This document shows, piece by piece, positions 15,960-24,750 of a stretch of 64,000 nucleotides of DNA. Positions within the stretch are counted from its first letter, which is position 1. Every line of letters begins with the position of its first letter. The stretch is taken from contig NZ_JBGKBE010000001.1 in NCBI RefSeq assembly GCF_041358175.1, positions 186,001-250,000 of the forward strand, written 5' to 3'. The stretch is from Muriicola sp041358175. GTDB taxonomy: Bacteria; Bacteroidota; Bacteroidia; Flavobacteriales; Flavobacteriaceae. The notes beneath the pieces are model-generated. The model was given only the letters and a program-made list of their open reading frames with translations. It had not been told where the DNA came from and searched no databases. The position numbers and the translations under genes were made by a program.

Positions 15960-16925
15960 TTGAGCTCCCGCTTAAAAAGACTTCTGAAAATTATCGTCCC
16001 TGTCCTCCTGGGAGTTTTTTTGGTTTGGTATTCTTATTACAATACATCTCCTGAAGACAGGAAGGAGATCTTCAGATACATCAGGGAAGCCGATCTGTTC
16101 TGGGTGGCGATTTCCGTAGCGATCGGGATATTGAGTCATATCTCAAGGGCTATCAGATGGAATTATTTACTGGAACCCCTTGGTTACAGGGCCAAAATCT
16201 GGAATAATATCTTTTTTATTCTTATCGCCTATTTTGCCAACCTGGGAATCCCCAGATCTGGTGAAGTGTTGCGGGCAACTGCACTGGCAACTTATGAAAA
16301 AGTACCTTTCCAAAAGGGCTTCGGAACCATCGTCACAGAACGAGTAATCGACCTGTTGATGCTACTGCTGATTATATTTATAGCCCTCCTTTCTCAAACC
16401 AATATTATTCTTACCTACCTTAAAGCCAATGGGATTGGCCTTACCGCAACCCTGATCCTGGTTGCAGCCGGTGTGCTATTCTTGTTTGTCTTTCTCGCCT
16501 TTCTCAGAAGGTCCAGTTCCCCACTGGCGATTAAATTGAAAGACCTGGTAAGAGGTCTGCTCGACGGAGTATTGAGTATCTTTAAAATGAAGAATAAATG
16601 GCTCTTTATCTTCCATACCCTTTTTATTTGGGGTGCCTATGTTGCCATGTTCTGGGTTATCAAATTTACGGTTATTGAAACTATACCCCTGAACCTGTCT
16701 GAATTTCTCGTTGCATTTATTGCCGGTGCCTTTGCCATGTCTACCACAAATGGTGGAATCGGACTCTATCCTATTGCAGTGAGCAAAGCCTTGTCTATTT
16801 ATGGAGTTAGTGCAGTTTCAGGAGATGCTTTCGGCTGGATTATGTGGATCGCCCAAACCCTCATGGTTGTTGTATTCGGTGCAATATCTTTTCTACTCTT
16901 ACCGTTATTGAACAGAAACCGATAG
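15960..16925 (+). CDS. Flippase-like integral membrane protein (UPF0104 / LPG-synthase TM family)
   Basis: A 321-residue inner-membrane protein with about eight hydrophobic helices, matching the lysylphosphatidylglycerol synthase transmembrane family (YbhN/AglD type). Conserved pieces are SHISRAIRWNYLLEPLGY near residue 60, ANLGIPRSGEVLRATALATYEKVPFQ around 95, a GTIVTERVIDLLMLLL helix, and TTNGGIGLYPIAVSKAL near the C-terminus. The aminoacyl-lipid-forming domain is absent, so a lipid or lipid-linked sugar translocation role is plausible but unproven. The start is TTG at 15960, 3 bp after the panD stop; no nearby ATG fits. It is co-transcribed with panC-panD. Confidence 0.85.
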   Translation: MSSRLKRLLKIIVPVLLGVFLVWYSYYNTSPEDRKEIFRYIREADLFWVAISVAIGILSHISRAIRWNYLLEPLGYRAKIWNNIFFILIAYFANLGIPRSGEVLRATALATYEKVPFQKGFGTIVTERVIDLLMLLLIIFIALLSQTNIILTYLKANGIGLTATLILVAAGVLFLFVFLAFLRRSSSPLAIKLKDLVRGLLDGVLSIFKMKNKWLFIFHTLFIWGAYVAMFWVIKFTVIETIPLNLSEFLVAFIAGAFAMSTTNGGIGLYPIAVSKALSIYGVSAVSGDAFGWIMWIAQTLMVVVFGAISFLLLPLLNRNR

Positions 16926-16952
16926 GTTTTCAATAACCCAAAAACCAACCCA

Positions 16953-18098
16953 ATGAGGAAAGTCATATTAATGACCCTTGTCTTATTTATTACCCAGAGC
17001 ACTTTTACTCAGGTAACTCACGAAATTTTCGAGTCCTTTAAATTACAGGAAAGACGTAACGTCTCTTATTATTTTCCCGAGGATTATACTCCTGAAAAAA
17101 AATATCCTCTGGTAGTTGTACTCGATGCGGAATACCTCTTTGACCAGGTAGTTGCTAACGCCAAATTTTACAGCAGATTTGAAGGAATGCCCCAGGTTAT
17201 TATTGTAGGAATTGATCAGAGTAAAAATGATCTGCGCTGGGATGACTGTGCTTTTGAAGAGGCTTCAGGGCTTCCGGCAGACAAAGGAAAAAGTTTCTAT
17301 GAGTTTATTGGCATGGAGATAGTCCCATATCTCGATCTTACATACAGCACTGCACCTTTCAGGATGTTTATTGGGTACGATATTACCGCCAATTTCGGGA
17401 ATTACTACCTTTTTAAAGATCGATCTTTTTTTAATGCTTTTATCAGCATTGCCCCCCATCTGGCACCGGAAATGGAAATCAGAGTGCCTGAACGACTGAT
17501 GGCGATGGAACAGCAAATATTTTATCACCTCATCGCAGGGGGAGGAAAACCCGCCACAGGAAATGAAATCAAATTACTGGACCAAAACCTCAGAAAAGTC
17601 GATAAGCCTACCATTCACTACTCTTTTGACGCCTACCCGGAATCTAATGAAGTTTCTGTTGTCACTTATGGTCTTGGAAAAGCATGGGAAAAAATGTTTG
17701 AAGTTTTTAAACCTATTTCCCCAAAGCAGTACAGAGAAGAGATCCTGACCTCAGATGAACCCGCTTTTAAATACCTTGAGGATAAATACAACACTATTGA
17801 AGAACTGTTTGGTTTTCGTAAAAGCGTAAGTCTAAACGACATTATGGCCGTTTATGCCGCCACCAGAAAAAAAGATGATTTTGAATCTTTAAAACCCCTT
17901 TCAGATTTGTGCAAAAAAGAATACCCGGAGACTATGCTCGGATTCTTTTTTGAGGGGGAATATTACGAACAGATGGGAGAGGCTAAAAAAGCCCTGCGGA
18001 CCTTTGAAAAAGCCTTCGGTATGCAGGAAATCGATTTCCTTACCAAGGAACTCGCCCTGGAAAAAATCGATGCGATAAAGGCCGACTTCGGATATTAG
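16953..18098 (+). CDS. Secreted esterase-fold protein lacking the catalytic Ser and His (probable pseudoenzyme)
   Basis: A 381-residue exported protein. The signal peptide ends near FTQ (residue ~20), followed by an alpha/beta-hydrolase domain of the putative esterase/enterochelin-esterase type: RNVSYYFPEDYTPEKKYPLVVVLDAEYLF, then IIVGIDQ and a YLDLTYSTAPFRMFIGY strand (residues 33-142). The nucleophile elbow reads G141-Y-D143-I-T rather than G-x-S-x-G. The C-terminal His motif (usually HGSV) reads E233-V-S-V. Both catalytic residues therefore appear lost. A helical, TPR-like tail occupies about residues 265-381. It is the last gene of the panC unit and is followed by a terminator. A binding or scaffold function is more likely than hydrolysis. 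Confidence 0.78.
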   Translation: MRKVILMTLVLFITQSTFTQVTHEIFESFKLQERRNVSYYFPEDYTPEKKYPLVVVLDAEYLFDQVVANAKFYSRFEGMPQVIIVGIDQSKNDLRWDDCAFEEASGLPADKGKSFYEFIGMEIVPYLDLTYSTAPFRMFIGYDITANFGNYYLFKDRSFFNAFISIAPHLAPEMEIRVPERLMAMEQQIFYHLIAGGGKPATGNEIKLLDQNLRKVDKPTIHYSFDAYPESNEVSVVTYGLGKAWEKMFEVFKPISPKQYREEILTSDEPAFKYLEDKYNTIEELFGFRKSVSLNDIMAVYAATRKKDDFESLKPLSDLCKKEYPETMLGFFFEGEYYEQMGEAKKALRTFEKAFGMQEIDFLTKELALEKIDAIKADFGY

Positions 18099-18126
18099 AA
18101 ATACACACATCGTACCACAACATTTT

Positions 18127-18157
18127 CACCCTGCTTTTTAGCGGGGTGTTTCTTTTG
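18127..18157 (+). terminator. Intrinsic terminator of the panC-panD unit
   Basis: CACCCTGC pairs with GCGGGGTG (one G-U pair) around a 6-nt T-rich loop. It is followed by TTTCTTTTG and lies 29 bp after the esterase-fold gene. Confidence 0.75.
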
Positions 18158-18184
18158 TTATTTACAAATACCACTATATCTTTA
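18154..18184 (+). promoter_or_regulatory. radA promoter (TTTG-N19-TATCTTTA)
   Basis: TTTG at 18154-18157 and TATCTTTA at 18177-18184 are 19 nt apart. This is close to the Bacteroidota -33/-7 consensus, with one mismatch in the -7 box. The radA ATG is 8 nt downstream. The -33 element reuses the T-tract of the preceding terminator. Confidence 0.55.
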
Positions 18185-18192
18185 GCCGTATC

Positions 18193-19554
18193 ATGGCAAA
18201 GACAAAAACTGCTTTTTTCTGTCAGAATTGTGGCACTCAGTACGCCAAATGGGTCGGACAATGCTCCGCCTGTAAGGAATGGAATACCATTGTGGAAGAA
18301 GTAGTGCAAAAAGAAGAGAAAAAAAGCTGGAAAGTCGAAATGAATGGTGCTCCAAAAAGTGCTGCCCCGGTAAATATCTCAGATATTGATACGGATAAGG
18401 AAATCAGGTTTGATGTCCTTGATCATGAATTCAACCGGGTTCTTGGAGGCGGACTCGTTCCAGGCTCTTTAGTACTCCTGGGGGGAGAGCCGGGGATAGG
18501 CAAAAGTACCTTACTCCTTCAGATCGCCTTGCGACTGCCTTATAAAACGCTTTATGTTTCCGGGGAGGAAAGCATGAAGCAAATTAAAATGAGGGCAGAG
18601 AGAATCCAACCAGATAGTTCCAATTGTTTTATCCTGACTGAAACTAAAACACAACAGATCTTCAGGCAAATTGCTGAGGTAAATCCTGACATTGTAGTAA
18701 TTGATTCTATCCAAACCCTGCATTCGGATTATATAGAATCCTCGGCAGGAAGTATCTCCCAGATACGGGAATGTACAGCAGAGCTTATCAAATTTGCCAA
18801 GGAAACAAATACGCCCGTGATCTTAGTTGGCCATATTACCAAGGATGGGACCATCGCCGGACCTAAGATTCTTGAACATATGGTAGATACAGTCCTTCAA
18901 TTTGAAGGAGATCGGAACTACATGTATCGGATTCTCAGGGCCCTGAAAAACCGCTTCGGTTCAACGGCCGAACTGGGTATCTATGAAATGCAGGGAAGCG
19001 GACTGAGGGAAGTAAGTAATCCGTCTGAAATTCTGATCTCCAAGTACGATGAAGCCTTAAGCGGCACGGCCATAGTTGCAACACTGGAGGGGATGCGTCC
19101 ACTGCTAATTGAAATTCAGGCACTTGTAAGCTCCGCCGTGTATGGAACCCCACAGCGCACTGCTACCGGATTCAACGCAAAAAGACTAAATATGCTTCTG
19201 GCTGTACTCGAAAAAAGAGCCGGATTTAAACTGGGCGCCAAAGACGTCTTTCTTAATATCACCGGAGGCATAACTGTTGATGATCCTGCCATTGATCTGG
19301 GTGTTGTTGCGGCTGTTCTTTCCAGTAATGCCGATATCCCCCTGGAAAAAGGTGTTTGCTTTGCTGCAGAAATTGGTCTTGCAGGGGAAGTGAGACCTGT
19401 TCGTAGGGTAGACCAACGTATCCTCGAAGCAGAAAAACTCGGGTTCACCCGGATTTTTGTCTCTAAAAACAATAAAATTACACTGAAAAATCACAGTATC
19501 CTGATCAGTAAAGTAGGGAAGATTGAAGATGTAATCAGGGAATTGTTCAGCTGA
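18193..19554 (+). CDS. radA: DNA repair protein RadA (Sms)
   Basis: A RecA-related ATPase/helicase that helps process branched recombination intermediates. The 453 residues are full length. The N-terminal zinc finger has C10-x2-C13 and C24-x2-C27. Walker A GGEPGIGKST is at residues 97-106 and Walker B is at IVVIDSIQT. The diagnostic KNRFGS motif lies near residue 254. The C-terminal third is the Lon-protease-like domain (DVFLNITGGITVDDPAIDLG). It starts 8 nt after its own promoter and stands alone between a terminator and the next lipoprotein gene. Confidence 0.97.
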   Translation: MAKTKTAFFCQNCGTQYAKWVGQCSACKEWNTIVEEVVQKEEKKSWKVEMNGAPKSAAPVNISDIDTDKEIRFDVLDHEFNRVLGGGLVPGSLVLLGGEPGIGKSTLLLQIALRLPYKTLYVSGEESMKQIKMRAERIQPDSSNCFILTETKTQQIFRQIAEVNPDIVVIDSIQTLHSDYIESSAGSISQIRECTAELIKFAKETNTPVILVGHITKDGTIAGPKILEHMVDTVLQFEGDRNYMYRILRALKNRFGSTAELGIYEMQGSGLREVSNPSEILISKYDEALSGTAIVATLEGMRPLLIEIQALVSSAVYGTPQRTATGFNAKRLNMLLAVLEKRAGFKLGAKDVFLNITGGITVDDPAIDLGVVAAVLSSNADIPLEKGVCFAAEIGLAGEVRPVRRVDQRILEAEKLGFTRIFVSKNNKITLKNHSILISKVGKIEDVIRELFS

Positions 19555-19599
19555 GGTATCGAATAATTACTAACTTTATTTCTCACCAAACATAAGACT

Positions 19600-20652
19600 A
19601 TGAAAGCGTATTCTATCCTTTTTTTAGCTGCCCTTACTCTCTTATCTTGCAAATCGAATACAGAAAAAACAGAACAGGCTGAGAGCAGCAGTGCTGAAGA
19701 GTATCTGAGTTTTGAAAACAGGGACGATCAGTTCACCGGAGGAATTAAAATGATCCCGATCACTACTGAAAAAGGCACCTTTAATGTCTGGACCAAACGC
19801 ATAGGTAACAATCCTACCAAAAAGGTATTACTTCTCCATGGGGGACCAGGAATGACACACGAATTATATGAATGCTTTGACGGATACTTTCCACAGGAGA
19901 ATATTGAATATATCTATTACGACCAGTTGGGTTCTTATTACAGCGACCAGCCTGATGACCTAAGCCTTTGGACAAAGGAGCGATTTGTAGAAGAAGTGGA
20001 GCAGGTACGGAAAGCCCTGGGATTAGATGCCTCAAACTTCTACCTGCTGGGTCAATCCTGGGGTGGAATATTGGCAATGGAATACGCCTTTAAATACCAG
20101 GATAACCTCAAGGGATTGATTATATCAAATATGATGAGTAGTGTTCCCGAGTACAACGCCTATGCCCAGAATGTCCTTGGGCCACAAATGAATCCTGAAA
20201 TCTATCAGGAAATAAAAGCAATGGAAGATGCTGAGGACTTCGCTAACCCTAAATACGGGGAATTGCTGTTTGAACATTACTACACCGAACATGTACTGAG
20301 AATGCCTCCGGAGGAATGGCCCGAAGCCGTCATGAGAAGCCTTAAACACGCTAATAACCAGGTCTATGTACATATGCAGGGCTATAGTGAATTTGGCATT
20401 ACAGGGGATGCTACCTTAAAGGATTGGGATGTGAAGGATCGACTGAAAGAAATTGAAGTTGCAACCCTGGTCATCGGTGCTCAGTATGATACGATGGATC
20501 CCTCCCATATGGAATGGATGTCTGAAGAAGTCAAAAACGGCAGATACTTATATTGCCCAAATGGCAGTCACCTATCTCAGTACGACGATCAGAAAAACTA
20601 CTTTGAAGGCGTGATCAGGTTTATTCACGATGTGGATCAAAAGACTTTCTGA
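19600..20652 (+). CDS. Lipoprotein alpha/beta hydrolase, proline iminopeptidase-like (peptidase S33)
   Basis: A 350-residue lipoprotein. Signal MKAYSILFLAALTLLSC has its lipobox cysteine at 17, then a Ser/Glu-rich linker to about residue 35. The hydrolase domain has the S33 oxyanion motif HGGPG at 80-84 and the nucleophile GQSWGG with S153. An aspartate (GAQYDTMDP) and a histidine (PNGSHLSQYDD) complete the triad. These features match proline iminopeptidases, which cut N-terminal proline from peptides. Envelope location suggests use of peptides in the periplasm or at the surface. The gene is convergent with the aldo/keto reductase gene, with no gap. Exact peptide specificity is not deducible. 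Confidence 0.87.
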   Translation: MKAYSILFLAALTLLSCKSNTEKTEQAESSSAEEYLSFENRDDQFTGGIKMIPITTEKGTFNVWTKRIGNNPTKKVLLLHGGPGMTHELYECFDGYFPQENIEYIYYDQLGSYYSDQPDDLSLWTKERFVEEVEQVRKALGLDASNFYLLGQSWGGILAMEYAFKYQDNLKGLIISNMMSSVPEYNAYAQNVLGPQMNPEIYQEIKAMEDAEDFANPKYGELLFEHYYTEHVLRMPPEEWPEAVMRSLKHANNQVYVHMQGYSEFGITGDATLKDWDVKDRLKEIEVATLVIGAQYDTMDPSHMEWMSEEVKNGRYLYCPNGSHLSQYDDQKNYFEGVIRFIHDVDQKTF

Positions 20653-21693
20653 TCAGGGAGCGGGATCCGGATGTTGCTCGTGTATGGCTTCTATACTCTG
20701 AAGTATTTCTTCGCTGAGGACAAGGTCAATACTTCCGATATTTTCTTTAAGTTGCTCCATGGAGGTAGCTCCTATGATTGTACTTGTTAGAAATGGTCTT
20801 GAATTGACAAAAGCAAGTGCCATTTGCGTAAGCGACATGTCATTTTCCGTGGCCAGATCCTGATATTTCTGCGTTGCCTCCAGAGCAATCTCATTACTGT
20901 ATCTAGCATAGGCCGGAAATAATGTGATCCGGGCATTCTCCGGCTTCTTTCCCCCCAGGTATTTTCCACTAAGCACTCCGAAACCAAGGGGAGAATAAGC
21001 AAGCAACCCTATTTTTTCCCTTATGGCAATTTCAGAAAGTCCAACTTCAAAAGTTCGGTTCAGAAGACTGTAGGGATTTTGTATGCTAACCATACGCGGG
21101 AGACTTTTATGAACCTTGCTTTCCTCAAGAAACCGCATAGTTCCCCAGGGGGTTTCATTAGATAAGCCCACATGACCTATTTTTCCTTCCTTAATTAAAT
21201 CCCTCAGGGTTTCCAGAACCTGATGAATGTTATCCTGCCAGAAATCCGAAATGTCGTGTTTGTATCCCCTCTGCCCGAAGTAGTTGGTCGACCGCTCAGG
21301 CCAGTGCAATTGATACAAGTCGATATGCTCCGTTTGCAGGCGTTTAAGACTGCCGTTCACTGCTTCCACCAGGGCATCTTTTTTAAACCCTGTTGTCCTT
21401 ATGAATTTCGTGAAAGATGCTTTCCCTGCGATCTTGGACGCCAGGACAATCTTATCTCTCTTCCCGGTTTTATGAAACCAGTTTCCTATGATCTTCTCCG
21501 TGAGGGCATACCGATCGGGGTGAGCAGGTATGGGATAAAGTTCGGCTGTATCAAAGAAATTGACCCCCTGATCTACCGCATAATCCATTTGCGAATGACC
21601 TTCAGCTTCGGTATTTTGCTTTCCCCATGTCATGGTGCCTAAGCAGATCTTGCTCACTTCAAGGGAAGTATGAGGCAGCGTAGTATAAATCAT
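20653..21693 (-). CDS. Aldo/keto reductase (Tas-like)
   Basis: A 346-residue NADPH-dependent (beta/alpha)8-barrel oxidoreductase. It shows the AKR features GVNFFDTAELYPIP (catalytic Asp and Tyr), VLASKIAG (Lys) and HIDLYQLHWPERS (His). A C-terminal cofactor-binding STIIGATSMEQLKENI is also present. Gene length and the long loop after the tyrosine match the Tas/YajO branch. The physiological substrate is unknown. It is preceded by a strong promoter in the gap after xthA, so it is probably a single-gene unit. Confidence 0.9.
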   Translation of the reverse strand: MIYTTLPHTSLEVSKICLGTMTWGKQNTEAEGHSQMDYAVDQGVNFFDTAELYPIPAHPDRYALTEKIIGNWFHKTGKRDKIVLASKIAGKASFTKFIRTTGFKKDALVEAVNGSLKRLQTEHIDLYQLHWPERSTNYFGQRGYKHDISDFWQDNIHQVLETLRDLIKEGKIGHVGLSNETPWGTMRFLEESKVHKSLPRMVSIQNPYSLLNRTFEVGLSEIAIREKIGLLAYSPLGFGVLSGKYLGGKKPENARITLFPAYARYSNEIALEATQKYQDLATENDMSLTQMALAFVNSRPFLTSTIIGATSMEQLKENIGSIDLVLSEEILQSIEAIHEQHPDPAP

Positions 21694-21718
21694 GAATCCT
21701 TGAATTATAATTCGGCAG

Positions 21719-21748
21719 CAAAGGTAGGCATCCCTTTGTTAAGTCAAA
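21719..21748 (-). promoter_or_regulatory. Promoter of the aldo/keto reductase gene (TTTG-N18-TACCTTTG)
   Basis: On the reverse strand TTTG (21748-21745) is followed after 18 nt by TACCTTTG (21726-21719), an exact -7 box. The spacing is near the Bacteroidota optimum. The ATG is at 21693. This is the best-formed promoter in the window. Confidence 0.65.
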
Positions 21749-21749
21749 A

Positions 21750-22520
21750 TTAAGCTGTGGTCAATTCTACCATTATAGGACAATGGTCACTATGTTTCGC
21801 CTTTGACAATATTACTGATCTTGTCAGCCTGTTTTCCAGGGTCTCGCTTACCATTCCGTAATCTAATCGCCAACCTTTGTTGTTATTACGGGCATTTGCC
21901 CTATAGGTCCACCAGGTATACTGATGAGGTTCTTTATTGAAATAACGGAAACTGTCAATAAACCCACTGTCGATAAAATTCCCAATCCATTCCCGCTCCA
22001 CTGGCAGAAAGCCGGATACATTTTTATTCCTCACAGGATCATGGATATCGATAGCCTGGTGACATATATTGTAATCCCCCAGGATAATCAAGTTGGGGTT
22101 TGTCTTTTTAAGCCTATTAACGTAGTCCTGAAAGTCGGCCATATATTGCAATTTGTGGTCGAGACGTTTAATGTTTGTCCCGGAGGGTAGATAGAGGCTC
22201 ATTACAGAAACCCCGTTAATGTCTGCTCTTAGGTTTCTTCCCTCCTTATCCATATAGTCTATTCCTGTTCCAAATTCTACATGTTCAGGTTTTTGTTTGG
22301 AAAGGATAGCCACGCCACTATATCCTTTTTTCTCGGCGCTATACCAGTAGTGAAAGGGGTATCCTGCTTTTTCGAAAAGACTTACATCGAGTTGTTCTTC
22401 CATGGCTTTGATCTCCTGAAGGCAGACCACATCCGGATCTACCGTTCGCAACCAATCTAAAAACCCTTTATTAAGTGCCGCTCTTATACCATTTACATTA
22501 TAGGATACAATCTTCATCAA
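21750..22520 (-). CDS. xth: Exodeoxyribonuclease III (AP endonuclease)
   Basis: A 256-residue cytoplasmic EEP-superfamily nuclease that repairs abasic sites and 3' blocked ends. Active-site motifs are intact: YNVNGIRAA (N10), CLQEIKA with metal ligand E36, the GDYNICH segment with the Asp/Asn pair, and SDHCPI with the catalytic His near the end. The WRLDY segment typical of ExoIII is present. Two adjacent Met codons begin the ORF and either could be used. It has no signal peptide, unlike the other EEP protein at 38.4 kb. Confidence 0.95.
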   Translation of the reverse strand: MMKIVSYNVNGIRAALNKGFLDWLRTVDPDVVCLQEIKAMEEQLDVSLFEKAGYPFHYWYSAEKKGYSGVAILSKQKPEHVEFGTGIDYMDKEGRNLRADINGVSVMSLYLPSGTNIKRLDHKLQYMADFQDYVNRLKKTNPNLIILGDYNICHQAIDIHDPVRNKNVSGFLPVEREWIGNFIDSGFIDSFRYFNKEPHQYTWWTYRANARNNNKGWRLDYGMVSETLENRLTRSVILSKAKHSDHCPIMVELTTA

Positions 22521-22605
22521 TCTGATTTTCGCCGAAATTAAATAAACTATGTTATTTGTGAAAACTGAAAGCTATGTGCCTTACTTTGCAACTTATGACT
22601 CGTAA

Positions 22606-24750
22606 ATGGAAATTTCGCTTTTTCCCCAGTCTTTATTAATACTTATTTTTGCCTTCTTGAAGTATAAAATTAGACAAATACTGACATTTGGTTTGCTCCT
22701 GTTCGGGAGCTTTTCTTTCTATGGGCAAGTAGTGTCAGGTATAGACAGTGTTACCGTATTACCCGAAGTTCTCTTACTTGAGGAAAAAAAAGTAAAGCAC
22801 ACCGAAGGGATCATTCCCTCCCAGGTTATCGGGGAGAAGATCTTTGACAATTTCAGCCCGGTAGATGCAGTATCGGCTATCAATCAGATCCCCGGAGTTT
22901 ATATCTTATCCGGGGCATTAAATACGAACCGAATTACTATCCGGGGAATTGGAGCGAGAACCCTTTTTGGGACCGATAAACTACGCTTGTATTACGATGA
23001 TATTCCCGTGACTGATGGAAGTGGTTTTTCGAGTATAGAAGCATTTGACCTTGAAAACCTGAGTCAGATAGAAGTGGTAAAAGGACCCAAGGCTACTACT
23101 TTCGGAACCAATCTTGGTGGTGCAATCATACTTACGCCCAAAGAGAGTCTGGGGCAGGGCAGCACTCTTTTTAATAATACAACCTTTGGCTCCTATGGCT
23201 TGTTTAAAAACAATCTGTCCTTCAGGCATACCGACGATTCTCTCTCGCTAAACATGAATTACGGCCATCTCGAGAGCGAGGGTTACCGAGACAACAGTCA
23301 GTTTAACAGGGATGGCGTTTTGTTACATGGCTCTTATGCCATCGACGATAAAAATCAGATCGGACTTCTGATCAATTATATTGATTATACGGCTCAAATC
23401 CCAAGTTCGCTCGGAATCACAGCTTTCCGCGATGATCCTACTCAGGCCGCATTTACCTGGGCGGCTTCAAAGGGCTTTGAAGCAAACAAGTATTCTCTCG
23501 TAGGTGTGAATTACAAGCATAGGTTTTCTCCCAAATTCCAGAATTCTACCAGTTTATTTTATTCCTATCTCGACCATTATGAGGCCCGGCCTTTTGGGAT
23601 CCTTGACGAATATACCAACGGCTTTGGTTTCAGAACCCGGTTCAGAGGAAGTACAAAACTGATAGGCTTAAGTTCTATTTATAGTTTCGGTACCGAAGTC
23701 TACAAAGATGAATATACCTGGAGTGAGTTCGAAAACCTGTATGCCGAAAACGAGGGGGAAGGCAGCTTACAGGGGGACAAATTTGCTGACAACAAGGAAT
23801 ACCGCACACAATTTAACGCCTTTGGAACGCTAAGTGCCGACCTCTTTCCCGGGTTCAATATGCAACTTGGCCTCAATGTAAACCAGACCCATTACGATTA
23901 CAGGGATATGTTTAATTCGGGAGATGCCAATCGCAGTGCAGAACGCAAGTTTAAGGTCATCGCCCTCCCCAGTATCAATCTCAATTACCAAATTGACGAT
24001 TACCAATCGGTATACGCCAATATCAGCAGAGGATTTTCAAATCCTACTTTGGAAGAAACCCTTACCCCCGACGGACTGATCAATCCGGACATCGCCCAGG
24101 AAAAAGGGATAAATTTCGAGCTTGGTTCCCGTTTATTCCTCTTAAAGGACAAATTACATCTCCTCCTGACGGTCTACCAGATGAACATTGAAGATCTACT
24201 TGTGGCAGAACGTATCGGAGATGATCAGTTTGTGGGAAGAAATGCAGGGCAAACGAGGCACAAGGGATTAGAAGTGGCTTTAAATTATCGATGGGATATA
24301 AGTAGTGACTGGACGTTAACTCCGTTTATAAATTATACGTATAACGATCATCAATTTGTTGAATTTTTGGATGAGGACCAGGACTTCTCTGGAAATCCTT
24401 TAACAGGTGTACCCGGGCATCGGCTAAATAATGGCATACAATTGCAGTACAGCAACCGCTTTTTTTGGAACACAACCCATCAGTATGTGAGCGATATCCC
24501 CCTTACGGATGCCAATACTTTGTCTAGTGAACCCTTCCATGTATTTGGCACCAAATGGCGTTATGAAACAAGTCTGACCAGCGCTTTGACTTTAGGCGTG
24601 AGCTTAGGGATTAATAACCTTTTTAATGTGCGATATGCCCAGTCTGTTTTAATTAATACGCAGGCTTTTGGGGGAGCTGAACCCAGATACTATTACCCAG
24701 GAAATGACCGGAATTTTTATGCAGGCTTTCGCCTTGAATACCGTCTTTAA
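22606..24750 (+). CDS. TonB-dependent receptor, FecA/siderophore-type
   Basis: A 714-residue outer-membrane receptor without a CarboxypepD-like domain. The plug starts near IPSQVIGEKIFDNFSP and contains IPGVYILSGALNTNRITIRG, then a barrel ending in NFYAGFRLEYRL. Overall length and the plug motif KLRLYYDDIPVTDGSG resemble iron-chelate receptors. The N-terminus is ambiguous: ATG at 22606 gives a 41-residue pre-region, whereas TTG at 22657 gives a compact signal peptide (KYKIRQILTFGLLLFGSFSF). A TTACTTTG box at 22581-22588 favours the upstream start. It converges with glyS with a 4-bp overlap. The substrate is unproven. Confidence 0.87.
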   Translation: MEISLFPQSLLILIFAFLKYKIRQILTFGLLLFGSFSFYGQVVSGIDSVTVLPEVLLLEEKKVKHTEGIIPSQVIGEKIFDNFSPVDAVSAINQIPGVYILSGALNTNRITIRGIGARTLFGTDKLRLYYDDIPVTDGSGFSSIEAFDLENLSQIEVVKGPKATTFGTNLGGAIILTPKESLGQGSTLFNNTTFGSYGLFKNNLSFRHTDDSLSLNMNYGHLESEGYRDNSQFNRDGVLLHGSYAIDDKNQIGLLINYIDYTAQIPSSLGITAFRDDPTQAAFTWAASKGFEANKYSLVGVNYKHRFSPKFQNSTSLFYSYLDHYEARPFGILDEYTNGFGFRTRFRGSTKLIGLSSIYSFGTEVYKDEYTWSEFENLYAENEGEGSLQGDKFADNKEYRTQFNAFGTLSADLFPGFNMQLGLNVNQTHYDYRDMFNSGDANRSAERKFKVIALPSINLNYQIDDYQSVYANISRGFSNPTLEETLTPDGLINPDIAQEKGINFELGSRLFLLKDKLHLLLTVYQMNIEDLLVAERIGDDQFVGRNAGQTRHKGLEVALNYRWDISSDWTLTPFINYTYNDHQFVEFLDEDQDFSGNPLTGVPGHRLNNGIQLQYSNRFFWNTTHQYVSDIPLTDANTLSSEPFHVFGTKWRYETSLTSALTLGVSLGINNLFNVRYAQSVLINTQAFGGAEPRYYYPGNDRNFYAGFRLEYRL

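Noticed and set aside
22521..22605. Cobalamin riboswitch upstream of the FecA-type receptor
   Set aside because: Only 85 bp are available and no B12-box-like sequence is visible.
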